Shown here one piece after another: positions 28,891 through 40,639 of a stretch of 64,000 nt of DNA. Each line of letters begins with the position of its first letter. The first letter of the stretch is position 1. The stretch is from Sphaerosporella brunnea. Lineage: Eukaryota > Ascomycota > Pezizomycetes > Pezizales > Pyronemataceae. The translations under genes and the position numbers were made by a program. The stretch is from contig VXIS01000127.1 of NCBI GenBank assembly GCA_008704415.1, forward strand, positions 56,360 through 120,359, given 5' to 3'. The notes beneath the pieces are model-generated. The model searched no databases, was not told the DNA's origin, and worked only from the letters and a program-made list of their open reading frames with translations.

Positions 28891-30905
28891 GGTTTAGGTG
28901 TTTGCCTGTTGGTAAAGTTCAGCCCGGACGTCCGGCGGCGTTGTATAAGCTAATCGCGACGGGTACGTGCAGGCCCAACGGCGAGGACAAAATGCACATG
29001 CTTGCAACGTGGCTTCTCCGCGGGCGGCGATTGACATTAACTGCTGAAGTTGAGGGAGTTGCTCTGCCTCCGCACGAGAAGCTATCATATCAATATATCG
29101 GGCCGGCATGGCTGCGCGGGACTGCTGCAAATTGCCAACAAACGAACGCTGCTCAGAGCAATATCATTTGAGGGGTAATAATGGTCTTTTGCGGTGTTAG
29201 ATTTCAAAGATCAACTGGACGCAGGCCCTTGTACGATCGAACCGCCGGACGATATTGCTGCTGCCCGGGAGCATAACTTGAAAGAGCGCGCATTGAACAA
29301 GACCGGGAGTGCGTGTAATTTTGCAGACAACAGCCACCCACCGAGGCCCCAAGCTGCGGTCGTTCTGCCAGACATTCGGCCCGGATTCACAGTATGGGGA
29401 TCCCCGTGCTCCCGGATGCAGGAGGTCAGGTTGAGCTTAACTATTAAAGAGTGTTCGATGTTCGAGGTTCAAGCGTTTTAGTACAGGGACCCCGGCCTCC
29501 TGCTGGAGCCTGATTCTGACTCAGCTTCGAGTCTTGGATAGATCCCGCGGCCGCGGGCATTGGGCAGAAGGAATCGAGGGCGAGAGAAAGGGAATACTTT
29601 GTCACTCGGACTTGCAGATGGTAGCCCACCATTCTCACTCCGGTCGTTAATATTCCGCTTTATATCCTTAGCTAGTGGAACGTAGTAGGTAGGAGCGTGC
29701 GCGCCTGGACGCTGACGGCTTCATGGCAACCATTTTCTCGAGGAAGAAACCTATATTCTTTGTTGGCTTGCAATTTGCTTGCCTGTTTTCTGCGTCACCT
29801 TTAAATTTGTTTTATGTGTCGTTCAAGTATTCATGCCTTGTATCTACTCGGCATGGCCATAGCCGTGAGGCTGCGTGAATTCATAAAGTAGCTAGTGGAA
29901 TACTTCCCGTTGTCCTATTCGAGTATTTTGGTTCTCTTGATGGGTGCTTCTATTTCCTCATGATGGAAAGGGGTGACCCCTCCCACCTTCTATCATAGAA
30001 AGTTTCGATCAACGTCCCATAAACCAATAGAAACTCGGAGGGCCAATCGCCGCCTCGATTGCTTTAGGTGTTCTATTGACCGCCTATAAACCAGCACGGG
30101 AAGCCGGTTTGTGTATTGGGCCTCTATTGGCTTCCCGACCGGTCATAACGGTCAGTAACAGAGACTGAGGAGACCAGCGAGAAGCTAGCGAGAGCGAAGG
30201 CAGCAAAAAAGCTCTTAATGCTGCTCGGCGAAGCCAACCGCTTCATATATTCTCACTCGCTCAATCAGGAGGGGAGTTTACAGATTACTCTAGCGAGCAT
30301 TGAGGTTGGTACGTCACCGGTCACCGGGGGTTCTTACGACGTTTTTCGACCTGTTGGTCACCGTCATTTTGGCGATGTTTCTTCAGCAAGAACCTGTCAC
30401 CGGAACCTCTAAAACCACGCTTCTATTGCCCAATCCCTGCCATTTCGTCGCACGGATCCTCGATAGACTGCCGGTAGGCCTCGAACAGCCCTCTCATTGT
30501 CGTCCTTTTGGCCTTCCTTCCGAAGATCAATTTCAAATTTGGCGACTGAACTTGAAACTGGTTTAGATAATGAATTTAAGCTTTGTTGTCCGCCAGGTAG
30601 AATCTCAAGCTGCTCAGTACTGGCTTGGTCCCTAGGCTCTGGGACTGGAGAGGGGGGGGGGCCTGAGGTGCTATTGCCAGTGGAAGAATCACAATCGGCG
30701 CCGGTGGCTGCAGTATCGCCGCTTCTAGATATGCTGGTATTCCATAGACCTTTCTGTATACGAGTTGCGATTTCCTTGATTTTCTTTCCTTGAGAGAGCC
30801 GCAGGCTCCAATAGTAGGCTTAGTCCCTTGGGGGTAGCACAGCCTCTGTCCTCTACATATGCCATGATCGTATGCGGTCGAATGCAATACGATTAAAACA
30901 AAAAA
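28891..30905. other. Intergenic with dispersed repeats
   Basis: No supported gene. A plus-strand frame near 29200-29480 looks mildly coding-like but has no start or domain. The segment 30294-30435 is repeated at 34234-34398 (see that entry). A G9 run lies near 30652. Confidence 0.5.
30294..30435 (+). repeat. Dispersed repeat, copy 1
   Basis: Contains CGAGCATTGAGGTTGGTACG, then gtcaccgggggt, acgacgtttttcga and gtcaccgtcattttggc, all found in the same order and orientation at 34234-34398. No terminal repeats are visible, so the element type is unknown. Confidence 0.7.
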
Positions 30906-31516
30906 ATCACCGCCCTGAAGACCCAGAAACCGCCGTAGCCGCACTTTCCCTCACCAGTGTGGTCGTCTGTCTTTGTAAATTCCCAGGAACCCTGAGCTCG
31001 GTGGTGCCGTTTTCGGCAAGGGCAGCCCGAGCCTGTTTAGCGCTTCTGCAACGAGCCACCACCTTCTTGCGGCGACGGCAAGCGGCGGCTTTCTTGGCCG
31101 CTTCGGCGTCCTCGATTGCCTTCAGTAAGCTGGCGATCCACGATGCCTTGAGTTGTTTTCATGATTCTATGACTGTAGCTATCAATCCCACCACCGTTAC
31201 TCTTCCATAGTATCTTGCCGCCAAACACTGGGAGAGTTTCCAGTTGAAACATGCTTTTTCGAGCTTTCTGGTTGACCTTCGAAACTCCTCACATCGACTG
31301 TACACAAAGCGAGAGTGCCATCCCATTCGGTCAATATCATAGGGATTGTCTCCGCGCAGTAAGACTCTGGCGCAGCACAAGGCACTTGACGGATGCCATT
31401 ATGTCCTCGTGATCTTTCTTCGCGATCTTGACCTTTTTGAACAGGTCGGGGAAAGAACCGTAACCGCAACTCGAGCTGTGCCACGGTGGCAAACCCAGGC
31501 TGCCATTACTACCCAT
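30906..31516 (-). pseudogene. Hypothetical basic protein gene with a +1 frameshift
   Basis: An ATG at 31516 starts MGSNGSLGLPPWHSSSCGYG and a Lys-rich stretch (FKKVKIAKKDHEDIM), then the frame stops. The next frame continues with RGDNPYDIDRMGWHSRFVYS and a basic helical segment up to 31201. A 54-bp intron (31147-31200, GTAACG..CTCAAG) joins in phase to a last exon rich in Ala/Lys/Arg (CRRRKKVVARCRSAKQARAA), ending at 30906. The change of frame near 31370 has no intron signals, so this is either a one-base lesion or a sequencing error. A TATATAG box lies about 90 bp upstream. It may be a nucleic-acid binding protein judging by charge; no family is recognised. Confidence 0.45.
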
Positions 31517-31799
31517 AGCTCTCCGAGCGACTCCGGCACCGGGAGAGCTGTGGGCCGGATAAGTAGACCACTAGAGCCTGGGAGCTTGGTAACGAGTACC
31601 TCTATATAGCTCTCGCATTTTATAATTTAGTATGCACTGGTGCTCGTCTTGTTCACATTTGGAATACGCCAGCATTTATCAGGTGATCTCCACTTAAAAG
31701 CCCTTATGAACCAGCGGCTATTAGCCATTGTACGCTAAAAAAGCACTGCGCCCGCTTTACTCCTGTTATGAAGGCACATCAGAGGCATAAACATCAACA

Positions 31800-31901
31800 G
31801 CCCAATTGGTCTAGTGGTATGATTCTCGCTTCGGGTTCGCACCCAAGCCACTCAGTGGCGGAAGATGTGGGAGGTCCCCGGTTCAAACCCGGGATTGGGC
31901 C
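31800..31901 (+). tRNA. tRNA-Pro (CGG) with intron
   Basis: The acceptor stem GCCCAAT pairs perfectly with ATTGGGC (31894-31900). The D arm TGGTCTAGTGGTATGATT and T arm CCCGGTTCAAACCCGGG are canonical. The anticodon stem starts CTCGC and the loop TTCGGG gives anticodon CGG. An intron of about 30 nt follows position 37, and the 3' side GTGGG pairs through two G-U pairs. The discriminator base is C. It decodes CCG proline codons. The box A and B promoter elements are internal, as usual. Confidence 0.9.
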
Positions 31902-31904
31902 TAA

Positions 31905-31910
31905 TTTTTT
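31905..31910 (+). terminator. RNA polymerase III terminator
   Basis: Six consecutive T residues begin 4 bp after the mature 3' end of the tRNA, with a second T run about 8 bp further on. Confidence 0.75.
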
Positions 31911-32886
31911 GTACATTTTTTTTATGCCACACCGCAGCTGAAAACATAACACAGTACCTCCTTGGCTTCTTCGCGCGAAGAAATCAAAAGTCAGCGTCTC
32001 GACAACTATAGATTTGCCGACATCATTAACGAGGAGGCCACGGCGTCTTATTAAACGTACAAAAAAAAACTTGGCAGCTCAGCTGGGTGCGTAGACAGGC
32101 TTGCAACAGTCGGATCAACGTAGTTCTTGCATAGTCGCAACGAAGCGAGGGGAGACGGGTCCAAACCGGCGGTCAGATTTGGCGCAGCAGGAGTATTAGT
32201 AAGAGAGGGAGAGGGCATTCTTCGCGGCAATGCGGCCTCGTCTCAAGGTTGCTGGCGCCATTTCAATCGATGTGTTCAGTGTTCTCAGTACCCAGTCCCC
32301 GCTGCTGCGCCGGGCGGGCTGTGCAAATAGCCCGGCGGTTGTTTGTGCTGCAGCCCACTGGGCAGCGGTGCTTTCGATTAACCAGATAACTACAAATTGC
32401 TATTCGCGGTGCCGGCGCTTCACAGAAGATCAGTACGACAAGTTCTCGGCGAGAACTTGTCACCCAAGATATCAGATGAAGGAGAAAGATGAATGACGTT
32501 CTCTTCGTGGTTGCGTCTCGCTGTCGACGGGAGAGAAAAGGGGGGGGGGGGGGCGAGACAGAGCACGCAAAGCGGGGTTGAACGCCAGCCCCGCTCACCC
32601 AGACCGCCAAGGGATCCTCCCGCTGATCCCCACCCATCACAGGTGACTGGCAGTGTTGCTCCCGGAACTACTGAGTATATCGTGCTGACCCTTTACCATA
32701 CGCTGGGATCACGATCGTCAGAGGCGGCGAATATAGTTAGCAGTGCTGAACTCCACAACATCCTGTGGCACCACCGGCAACCCCGCAACAGCCACTTACT
32801 GGGAACATGTCACCATTTTTAGCGCCGTGAAGTTGTTACATTAACTGTAGAAGCACATTACATTGGCTGCTCTGGGAACAGGAAAT
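31911..32886. other. Intergenic, no supported gene
   Basis: Includes a G12 run near 32539 and a sequence at 32277 (CAGTGTTCTCAGTACCCAGT) that resembles one end of the hAT-like MITE family at 14136, without a matching second end. Confidence 0.45.
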
Positions 32887-33288
32887 TCATTTCTCCCCTA
32901 CTGCCCTCGTTCTTGCTCCCTCAGCCCCCCTCGAAAAAGCAACCCCCCTGGAACCTTTCGCCCCCCCCCCCGGCCTCCAACGTTCCAAAACACACGCAGA
33001 ACACCGCGAGTGCCCGCACTCCAAGCAGGTCTTGAATTCTTTGAGTAACCACCAGGGGCCCGCGTAATGTGTATCGCGCTTGGTAGGGTTGTGACAGTAC
33101 CAAAAGGTCCAGGACTTTGAGTGGACATCGTTAGCTGACCGACGATGGGTTGAATCACGACTACCAACCTGTACGGCACCGGCGGTTGTGATGCCAGAAC
33201 CGCCAACTGACGCAGTTGGGAGACATTCGGGAGTGTCTTCGGGTTGGTCGCATTCGGTGGTGCGCGACGAATCATTATCTGAGGACAT
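32887..33288 (-). CDS. Small protein with CxECGHxRCxxC motif
   Basis: A 133-codon frame from the ATG at 33288 (MSSDNDSSRTTEC), in-frame with a longer upstream extension. The first half is Ser/Thr/Gly/Asp-rich and disordered. Then come WTFWYCHNPTK and about 25 residues later CLECGHSRCSACVLE. Spaced Cys/His of this type (C..C.H..C..C) recurs in many small fungal proteins and suggests zinc binding. The tail is Gly/Arg-rich and passes through polyC/polyG runs, so the last ~30 residues may be after an unseen splice site. The role is unknown. Confidence 0.45.
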   Translation of the reverse strand: MSSDNDSSRTTECDQPEDTPECLPTASVGGSGITTAGAVQVGSRDSTHRRSANDVHSKSWTFWYCHNPTKRDTHYAGPWWLLKEFKTCLECGHSRCSACVLERWRPGGGAKGSRGVAFSRGAEGARTRAVGEK

Positions 33289-34952
33289 CACGGAAGATGC
33301 TGGTGGTGCGGGTGGTGGTGCTTGTGAACGGATGTGGAAATGCAGGCCTGTGCGGACGGTTATAAGCTGCGCGAGCGACGATGGAGAAACATGGGGGGAA
33401 ATTGGGTGGGCGGCATGGCATGCAACACTCACCTACCCCGATCGCTGAGACTGGCCCCACTCTGTACCGAGTTCCCCAGCGGTCATATGTGCGATTTTTG
33501 ACCAATGCGGTTTCACCGATAGGCATGAGTAATGGTAACTCATTGGGTGCGGTTGCAGCTGTCGGAACTGGCGCGGTAGACAAACATTGCTGTAGCATGT
33601 GGGACTGTTTCGGACACTTCCAATCGGCGGACTGCATGTATCTGATATTATCTGTCATGAAAGATCTGCATGGCAGGAGTGAGACTACATATATCGAACC
33701 ACCATCGCAGTAGGGAGTCTCGGCAATGTGCCTGCAGCCGCACAAGGTACCTCGAACTACAACCGGTCACTCGCACCTTGATCACCGCTTTGTGAGCGCA
33801 TTCCGAGATATCACTCATGCGAAGGAGGCGAAGCGCTCAGAACCCAAACCAGTAACGGACGGCGTCTGCGCGACGGCAAAAATATGTTTGTTTTTTGACT
33901 TGACGTCCCAATCTCATTGCCCGCTACAGATGCTGAAGTCCTCCTCGGCAACCGCCACTATCTACCACATTCAGACTGATTACCTTCAAATTAGAGTACT
34001 GTATGCTGGTTACTAGTGCTTTGCAGGGTCGGATATACAGAAGGTGCTTGAGAGAAAACAAACCCCCATTGTGAGGAATTCGGACGGCACACACTGGAAC
34101 AGCACTATTCGCTGGTTTTTTAGGTGGACCTACCATAAAACCAAAAAAGACCGACATTTATGTAGGATTCCCCAAAAGTGGCGGTAATTCTCAGGATACC
34201 CCAACAATCCGGAGATTTATGTCGGATACTGCAGCGAGCATTGGGGTTGGTACGTCACTAGTCACCGGGGGTATTCGTACGACGTTTTTCGATCTGTTTG
34301 TCACCGTCATTTTGGCAGCAAAAACGTGTCGCCGGAGCCTTGTTCGAAACTAAAGCACCTGTCACTGAGGAGCCCCGAAAACCGCGCTTTTATTGCCCCA
34401 ATAACTACTGTCACTATCCTGACAAGTTCCTTTCCTACAGGCTGCCTAAAAACTGCAGAGGCTAGGCCAGAAGTTTTAGCGGCCCCCTTGAAAATAGAGA
34501 CCGCCAGAACAAGAACCGGAGCTGCATTGTCAGTCTCAGCCTTATCATTGTCAAACTGTAAGTCTTGCACAATATCCCTTTGACCTGTCACTCGTGCACT
34601 TTGACGGTGTACCCCACCATATTGCCTGTCACTTTGACATTGTATCCTACAAAAATACCTGTCACCGCAAGATTTTTTACCGACCTCAATGCCCGCTACA
34701 GTAGTCTATTGGAGCTTGTTGTGTTCGGTAGGCACCTGGTACAGGTATGGCTGTTTTCATGAAACCGAATGCAAGAATGTACAACTCCTCTTTGAGAGGT
34801 TACGAGAGTTCAACTTGAAGGCACGTCTATTTTTTTGGGTATACTATATAAATCTCCGAATTTTGAGGCATTCTGAGAAACACCAGTCAACCTTCCTCGG
34901 CCAGGGTGAGCAAACCCCCAAATCTTAAAACTAGCACACAGTCTGACAGCTC
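33289..34952. other. Intergenic with a dispersed repeat
   Basis: Short frames only. The 34234-34398 repeat copy lies here. Around 34570-34675 the phrase CCTGTCAC recurs with near-tandem spacing. Confidence 0.45.
34234..34398 (+). repeat. Dispersed repeat, copy 2
   Basis: Aligns with 30294-30435 in the same orientation with substitutions and insertions (CGAGCATTGGGGTTGGTACG, gtcaccgggggta, acgacgtttttcga, gtcaccgtcattttggc, then cgcttttattgcccc at the far end). The superfamily is unknown. Confidence 0.7.
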
Positions 34953-35343
34953 TTAGATCGAAAAGCGGGTCTTGGTCCTCAGGATATCAAGATCCGGTAG
35001 CGTCTCTCCACAACAGAGCCACGCGCCGGCCCGCTTTACAAACGTCCACAATCCGCCCTTCTTCTTCTTGAACCTCCCATTCTGAGTGGGTCTCGCAGTC
35101 CACTCAAAATCGGGAAGGCCTTCATCGCTTTCCATGTTATCAAAAGCGGTGTAATGAAGCTCGCCGAAGGCGATGGATGGTGAGTGCGTAGGGATGTCGT
35201 CGAGGATGGTGAGGTCTGTGCCTATGTGAAGGATGGGTGGCTCCAAAAATACTGGTTGGGTAGATGCTAGTGGATTTATGTAGATGGTTGGGGAGGATGC
35301 ATCTTGATGGGGGGTGTAAATGTTGAAAAATGTTGGCCATGAT
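34953..35343 (-). CDS. Hypothetical protein, 5' exon not found
   Basis: An open frame of about 130 codons ending at 34953 looks coding: FFNIYTPHQDASSPTIYI, then a Leu/Ile/Asp-rich part, SDEGLPDFEWTARPTQNG and a basic KKKKGGLWTFV segment with GAWLCCGETLPDLDIL. No ATG lies at the head of the frame, and an upstream stop sits near 35365. An earlier exon or a different start (an internal Met near 35136) is therefore required. No domain is recognised. Confidence 0.3.
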
Positions 35344-35350
35344 GTTGCCC

Positions 35351-38158
35351 TTTCGCGGGATAGTCATCAAGTAGAAACTATAGCAAAAGCTTTTGCTACG
35401 ATGCTGCTGCCGGCCCCGTTATCGAGTAAAGCACTTTGTCCAGAGCTTCAGAGACCGGCCACCTTTGGTAAGGGGACCGGATTTTAAGGAGTCTACCTGT
35501 CCCTCCGCCATAAGATAGCAAATCACAATATCTCCCCACTCTCAAAGCTCGGTGGGCGAGGGGCGGCGGTGCTGGTTTGCGAGGCCTGGGATCACTGAAA
35601 GTCACTCACCACTATTTATCCCTAGCCCAGGAAGGTCCAGGTTTAAGGCGACGCGCACTATATAGCGTTGACGGTGTAGCAATTGGGCTCGGGTGGCGGT
35701 TGTGCACCCGGTATGACATCCGGTCGACGCCGATCGCAACGCACTCGAAAAAACAACACCACCTCTAAGATGCTTCGACGACCAAATAGGAAGGCCGAGG
35801 AGGACGGCAAACGTGAGGAGAGAATATCCAAACCTTTCAAGGCCAGAAAGACCCCCGTAGAACGAAGGTGAAGCGGGTAGATATCTGAACACCCTGCACA
35901 ACTGGCTTTCCGGACGCACCAAACCAGCGAGGAAAGCTCTGCAGAGGAGGGCGGAATAGCGCGGTGGATCCAGGAGAGGTTGGCCCCAAAGCATCGGGCG
36001 GTACGATGTTCAATCGGCGAGAGGGGAACTACAAGCCTTAGGTTCTGCTTCACCGTCCGCTTGTTGCAACACCGCCCCGAGGAAAAAGGTTGTGCGTGCA
36101 GGAGAGCGAGATTGAGTGGCACTGATGGATGTTGACACCATCAAGAATCACTTTGAGGAGCTTGTGTCTTCAATCTGGGTAAATTAGGTTGTCTAGCTAG
36201 ACACTAGCATTGGTAATCATCAAGAAGAAAGGTCTTCAATCCAGTGGGTAGCGTGTAGTAATTCCGTTGTTGGCTTGCATGCAGGTCCGCGGTTTGCTGC
36301 AAGACGAACGGGTGCCCATCTTTTTTTCACTTTTGTGGCAACCACTCATTCGGTGGTAGTAGACCCCTGGCCGGTAACGTACTAAGATAACTCCGCTATA
36401 CTGAATTTTGAAATTCTCTGCCGGTTTTATGAGGGGTTGTTAAGCAAGTTTCCTGTGATGTGGTACGGATCGTTGCGGTCGCGCGCATTGCGCATTGCGC
36501 AATCGCTGCGCGGTCGATGACAAGAATTTCCGCGCGAATCTGCTCATTAGGGCAGAGCGGGTGGCGAGGGGAAGTGCGAGCTAGTGTGCGGGTCTGATTT
36601 CTTCTACAGAGCATCTAGGTTGTCCAGGCGGGAGTCGGATTGATGAGGGATTTATTTGTCTGTATCCAGAGGTTAACGACGATTATGGCTGGAGGTATGG
36701 CTGCAATGACGATTCGGAAAACCAGGTTGAGGCCAGAATACCAGGCGTGTTGGGTTTAGGTTTTTGAATCTTCACTTGACAACGAGTGCTTCCCCATGAC
36801 AAGAAATCACCTCACGAAGAAGCACTCGAAGTCGAGTGATGCATCATGTACCAAAATTTCATGAATCAGCACTCATAGACGAGTGATGCACTGTGCGTGT
36901 GCTCCGTCAATCATGTATTATCACGCTATTTGCTTCATCGACTGATGTGATGTGATGTGACCCGGGACTTGCCTACAGTACTTGTCCAACACCCAACCAC
37001 CAACGAACTCCGCTCCCACATTCGAGAGCGTAGGGTTGAGCTCCTACTTCCTGACGCTCCAGCTGGTACGCAGAAGTAGGCCGCTCCCGATACTGTTAAC
37101 GTTGTTTTACTGGCTGGAGAATAGGCCTTCTCGACCACGGTGTAAAGGAATACGGGCTGGTAATTTAGGTGTACAGCCCGGATTACAGCATGCCGGAGCA
37201 TACATGGCAGTTGCTGAGGTTCGCGTAATTAGATCACCGCCTTTACTCGATGGCTGCCTCAGAAGGTCACGAGAGAGTAGTGGGAAAGGGAGGAGTAGTA
37301 GGCATATTCCTAAGAGAGCCTGCAAGCGCGTCAGGAAACGATAGCATACCCAAGACGGCTACCTCGTGGGCTTTGGACAGTTTTTCATTGTGATCATGAG
37401 ACGCCGCTTTTCTTTGGTTTTCTTGTATTCTTTTCCCCGTCCCCCCCCCCCCCCACCCATCACGTTTTTCCTGCATTTGCTTGCTTACATCGCCCTAGCT
37501 GAAAGCCTGCATGCCGACTGGACAAATAAATAAAGAGATAAAAAACGATCACTGCACCGCCTTCAAGTTGCCACAGACGTTCCAGCTTCCTTTCTAGGTA
37601 CTCTCGGATCAGTCTTTATGCAGTTTTGAATGCACTCAACCGTTGTATTTTGCCGGCGTGCGAGTAACCACGAGCGGTCTCCCTGCGCGGTAAGCACGAC
37701 AGCTAAAATTCACCTATTTGAGGCAAAGTTAAATAACAAGTTCCACCCAGACCCAATATCATTCTTTCTCGCTCTTACGCTGGTCAGTGTGTCTAGCTGT
37801 CTTAGAGTTTCTAAAGCTGAACTTCGTAGGGCTCTGGGAAGTTCGGGCTAATCGGAGCTTGAATATGAACTTGCGACTGTCCGGGCATTGAGGATCTTGG
37901 GTCAAAGATTTCTGGAGAACAACTAGCGAAGTTCAATGACCGTCGCGCGACTGTCACGCCCTTCCCGCAATCCGGCGCGGGTGGACGTGCGAGATGTTTA
38001 CACAGAAGAACGTCAGAACATTATGATAATAGAACGTCAGAACACTGTGATCACCATGCGAGACGCTCGCTCCTATTTAAGACCGTATTTTGTCCACTCG
38101 CTGGCCAATGAAGCACACCGACGAACGCTACTACCTATTATTTTTCATTTTTTTTACA
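35351..38158. other. Long intergenic region, no supported gene
   Basis: About 2.8 kb. A basic plus-strand frame at 35713-35871 (MTSGRRRSQRTRKNN and on) and overlapping antisense frames are not convincing. CGAGTGATGC occurs twice at 36833 and 36877. A polyC run is at 37441-37454. A near-duplicate AGAACGTCAGAACA occurs at about 38004 and 38030. Confidence 0.5.
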
Positions 38159-38320
38159 ATGAGTAACGTAGGCGATCACAAGTTCAAGGACCCGGTATTG
38201 AGAGCTGAATTTGATATCCTACCGCATGCAAACGGCAAAAAACCTCTATCGTCTCAGCGATATCTAGAAGAACCAAGGCCGAACACCCCTCACCCCAGAC
38301 CAAGCGAAACCCAACCATAG
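38159..38320 (+). CDS. Possible small protein (53 residues)
   Basis: ATG at 38159 after a T-rich leader, with CTATTTAAG about 90 bp upstream as a possible TATA box. The product starts MSNVGDHKFKDPVLRAEFDI and ends in a Pro-rich tail. It is hydrophilic with no domain. It ends 45 bp before the stop of the convergent gene at 38365. Confidence 0.25.
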   Translation: MSNVGDHKFKDPVLRAEFDILPHANGKKPLSSQRYLEEPRPNTPHPRPSETQP

Positions 38321-38364
38321 CAGTCATCCAACAATCCGCGTGCCCCTTTTTGTTGCAATCCGAG

Positions 38365-40488
38365 CTAAATAAAGGCCGAAGTGTCCGGACAGTCGTCCCA
38401 GTCGTAAGTGGGAAGGTGCTCGGTCGGACTGAGCGCAACGCTTTCTGCGGAACAGTGAGACAAGCTCCTCAACTTCACCTCGTCTAGATATTTACGGAGC
38501 AGGTCTTCGAACTTGCGGATCACACGCTCACGCACCACACCAGGGAGGCCGGGGGGGAGGGCGCAGCCGTAAATGTACACATGCTTGCTATAAATGGGGT
38601 ACTTCCCGGGAAGACCAGAGAGCAGTGAAAGTTCATGTTGGATTGCAGCGCAAACCGGGCAACACCGCTTAGAGGGCGCGATGAGTGGAGCCGCCTTTTT
38701 GAGCTGGTCCAGCACGTCTTGCGAAACCACCGACTGTTAAGGAGTCAGTGTAAGTTTGAGGGAAGGATGACGGAGGACAGACCGGATCAACAGACTCTCC
38801 ACTACTGGCAAGATAGTGCAAACATGCGAGAACCGCCTCGCAATGCGGAACGCCCTTGAAAGAGAAGTTAGGATCCGAGATCATGTTCCTGCTGGCTGGA
38901 TGGCCGTAAGTCTTGATCACATCGTCTATGATAACGGTATGGTCCTGGGGGTCCGGATAGAGGGTCTTGACCACCTCCTTCCACGGGTCCATGTCCATAG
39001 ACGAGGGCAGGTATGTGAGGGTGCGAAAGGACAAGTTCGGCATGTTGCGACTCAGCGGATGGGCGAAGAAAAGGAAGGGGTAGTGCAAAGGAGCCACAAC
39101 CAAACGGAGCCAATAAACCCACTCCTTAGCGATCGCTAGTTTGCTAGGTTTCTGCGAGACAATAGATGTATGCGCCTCGATGTAGTCCGAGGGATCTAGG
39201 CCACCCTGTTCTTCATCCTCATCATCGTCTTGGTCGTCGACATCGCCACCGGCTCCATCTGCAGACGGCTTCAACCCATCGCCACCGCCATGGTGGTCCT
39301 CGTCGTCGGCGACGACAGAGTCAGCTGCGAGGGCTGTTTGGATGCTGTGCCCCAAATAAGCGGTCACATACCAGTCGAAAAGCGGCGATTTCCACGCCAT
39401 GCGAGCCAGAGGTAGCAGCACAACATAGGCATTGTCGAGTTCATGACGTAACTGCTCTTCGCTGGGAATGCTGCGCTTCCACTTGAGCGAAGACGTGGTT
39501 TTCGACGAGCTCTCAGTCTTTGGGGGGCCCTCAGGCTTACAAAACTTGTTACTGTAGTTCCTAAGGTTTCGAACTGGCTTTCCAGCTTCTTCCAACAGTT
39601 CCAGCACAAAGCGGTGGTATTCAGTGAGTAGCGTCTGGCCATCATGCGGCGTGGTGATGGCTTCTGTCCCATTCTTCACGACGGTAAACAACGTCTCGTA
39701 ATGTTGCTCATCCGTTCCCAGGCGTTTAAAGGTGAGCAATAGGGACCTCCTCTCAGCCTCATCAAATAGATGAAGGAATTCTTTGATGGGACGTGGCTTC
39801 ACCGCAGCGACGTCGAGATCCTTCAGAACCGTCCAGTGGTCATGGGGCATTTTCTTGCTGAGGAGTGTCCTTTCGAGCTTGCGCGCCCCATGAAAGAGCG
39901 TGTAGTACACAAGATCCCCAAAGGCGCGATCTCTGGCGGTGGGCGAGAGCGACGAATCCGATGGCGACGAATCCGATGGCGTGGCCAACGTGGCGCACTT
40001 GCTTATCAGGTTCGCGACGATCCGGCAATGGTCCTGGAAAGGGACCTGCTTTCCCCTGCAGCGACATCAGACGAGTCATCGAAATAAGAGAAGTATCCTC
40101 ACCATTTCTCAACCAAATACTTGACGGTGCCATCAAACTGGATCACAGCGTCGTCCTCCAGACGCACGCTGCATCCGGACGCGGCTGGTGTTTCGTCCGG
40201 TGCGGGATCCTTCGCAATATCATGGCGCGAATACTCCTTCCGTTTAACCTTTCTAGCCGGCATGCAGAAGAGCGTGATACTCTCAACCGAACGCTTCGGG
40301 ATACAGGCTACCACTTCGGTACTGCGCGCAAGTAGAAAGGAGACTGCCAGCATCCGTTTGAAGTTGCTGCGCGATCCTGCCGGAACCTCCGACGCATATT
40401 GTGTATTGTCCGGCCTACGGAACAAACTCAGTAGCGAAGTGACGGTTCTGAAGTGCAGGTCGTCGCGATAAAACGCGTCGTCGGCCAT
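38365..40488 (-). CDS. Hypothetical 675-residue protein, three exons
   Basis: Exons 40488-40103, 40055-38783, 38733-38365. Introns are 47 and 49 bp (GTGAGG..CTGCAG; GTCTGT..TTAACAG with a CACTGAC branch), phases exact, 676 codons. The start MADDAFYRDDL is the first sensible ATG. The N-terminal domain is mixed. The middle is helical (TLFHGARKLERTLL, EFLHLFDEAERRSLLL) with a Gly/Asp-rich acidic insertion near residue 400. The C-terminal exon has CCPVCAAIQHELSLL, a CxxC pair that might bind metal, and amphipathic helices (RKFEDLLRKYLDEV). There is no signal peptide. It is not assignable to a known family. The start lies about 130 bp downstream of a copia LTR start sequence in the same orientation, so its promoter may derive from the element. 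Confidence 0.65.
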
Positions 40489-40621
40489 GTTTGATCGTAA
40501 GGACAGGTGGTGGTGGTGCGTTGCGACAACGCGAAAAAGGATAAGAAGTAATATGGACGTCAACCCTAGTCATACCGTCTTACTCGACACTCGGACTGTC
40601 TAGAAAGCCCGTTTTCCAACA
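40489..40621 (-). mobile_element. Copia 3' LTR, start only (truncated)
   Basis: After the copia integrase/RT/RNase H remnant there is a purine tract (AGAAAGAGGGGGGAG) and then TGTTGGAAAACGGGCTTTCT, the expected PPT-LTR junction at 40621. The LTR cannot be followed to a CA end before the start codon at 40488, so it is truncated or its end is diverged. The same 20-bp start recurs at 43958. Confidence 0.55.
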
Positions 40622-40639
40622 CTCCCCCCTCTTTCTAGG

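Noticed and set aside
32277..32340. Another hAT-like MITE copy
   Set aside because: Only one terminus-like 20-mer was found. No second end or shared core was seen.
35602..36122. Overlapping ORFs of 130-154 codons on the minus strand
   Set aside because: Hydrophobic, Arg/Pro-rich mixed products in two frames, typical of non-coding GC-rich DNA.
38816..40471. Plus-strand ORFs across the 675-residue gene
   Set aside because: The minus-strand model has three in-phase exons and good composition. The plus frames are short and overlap its exons.
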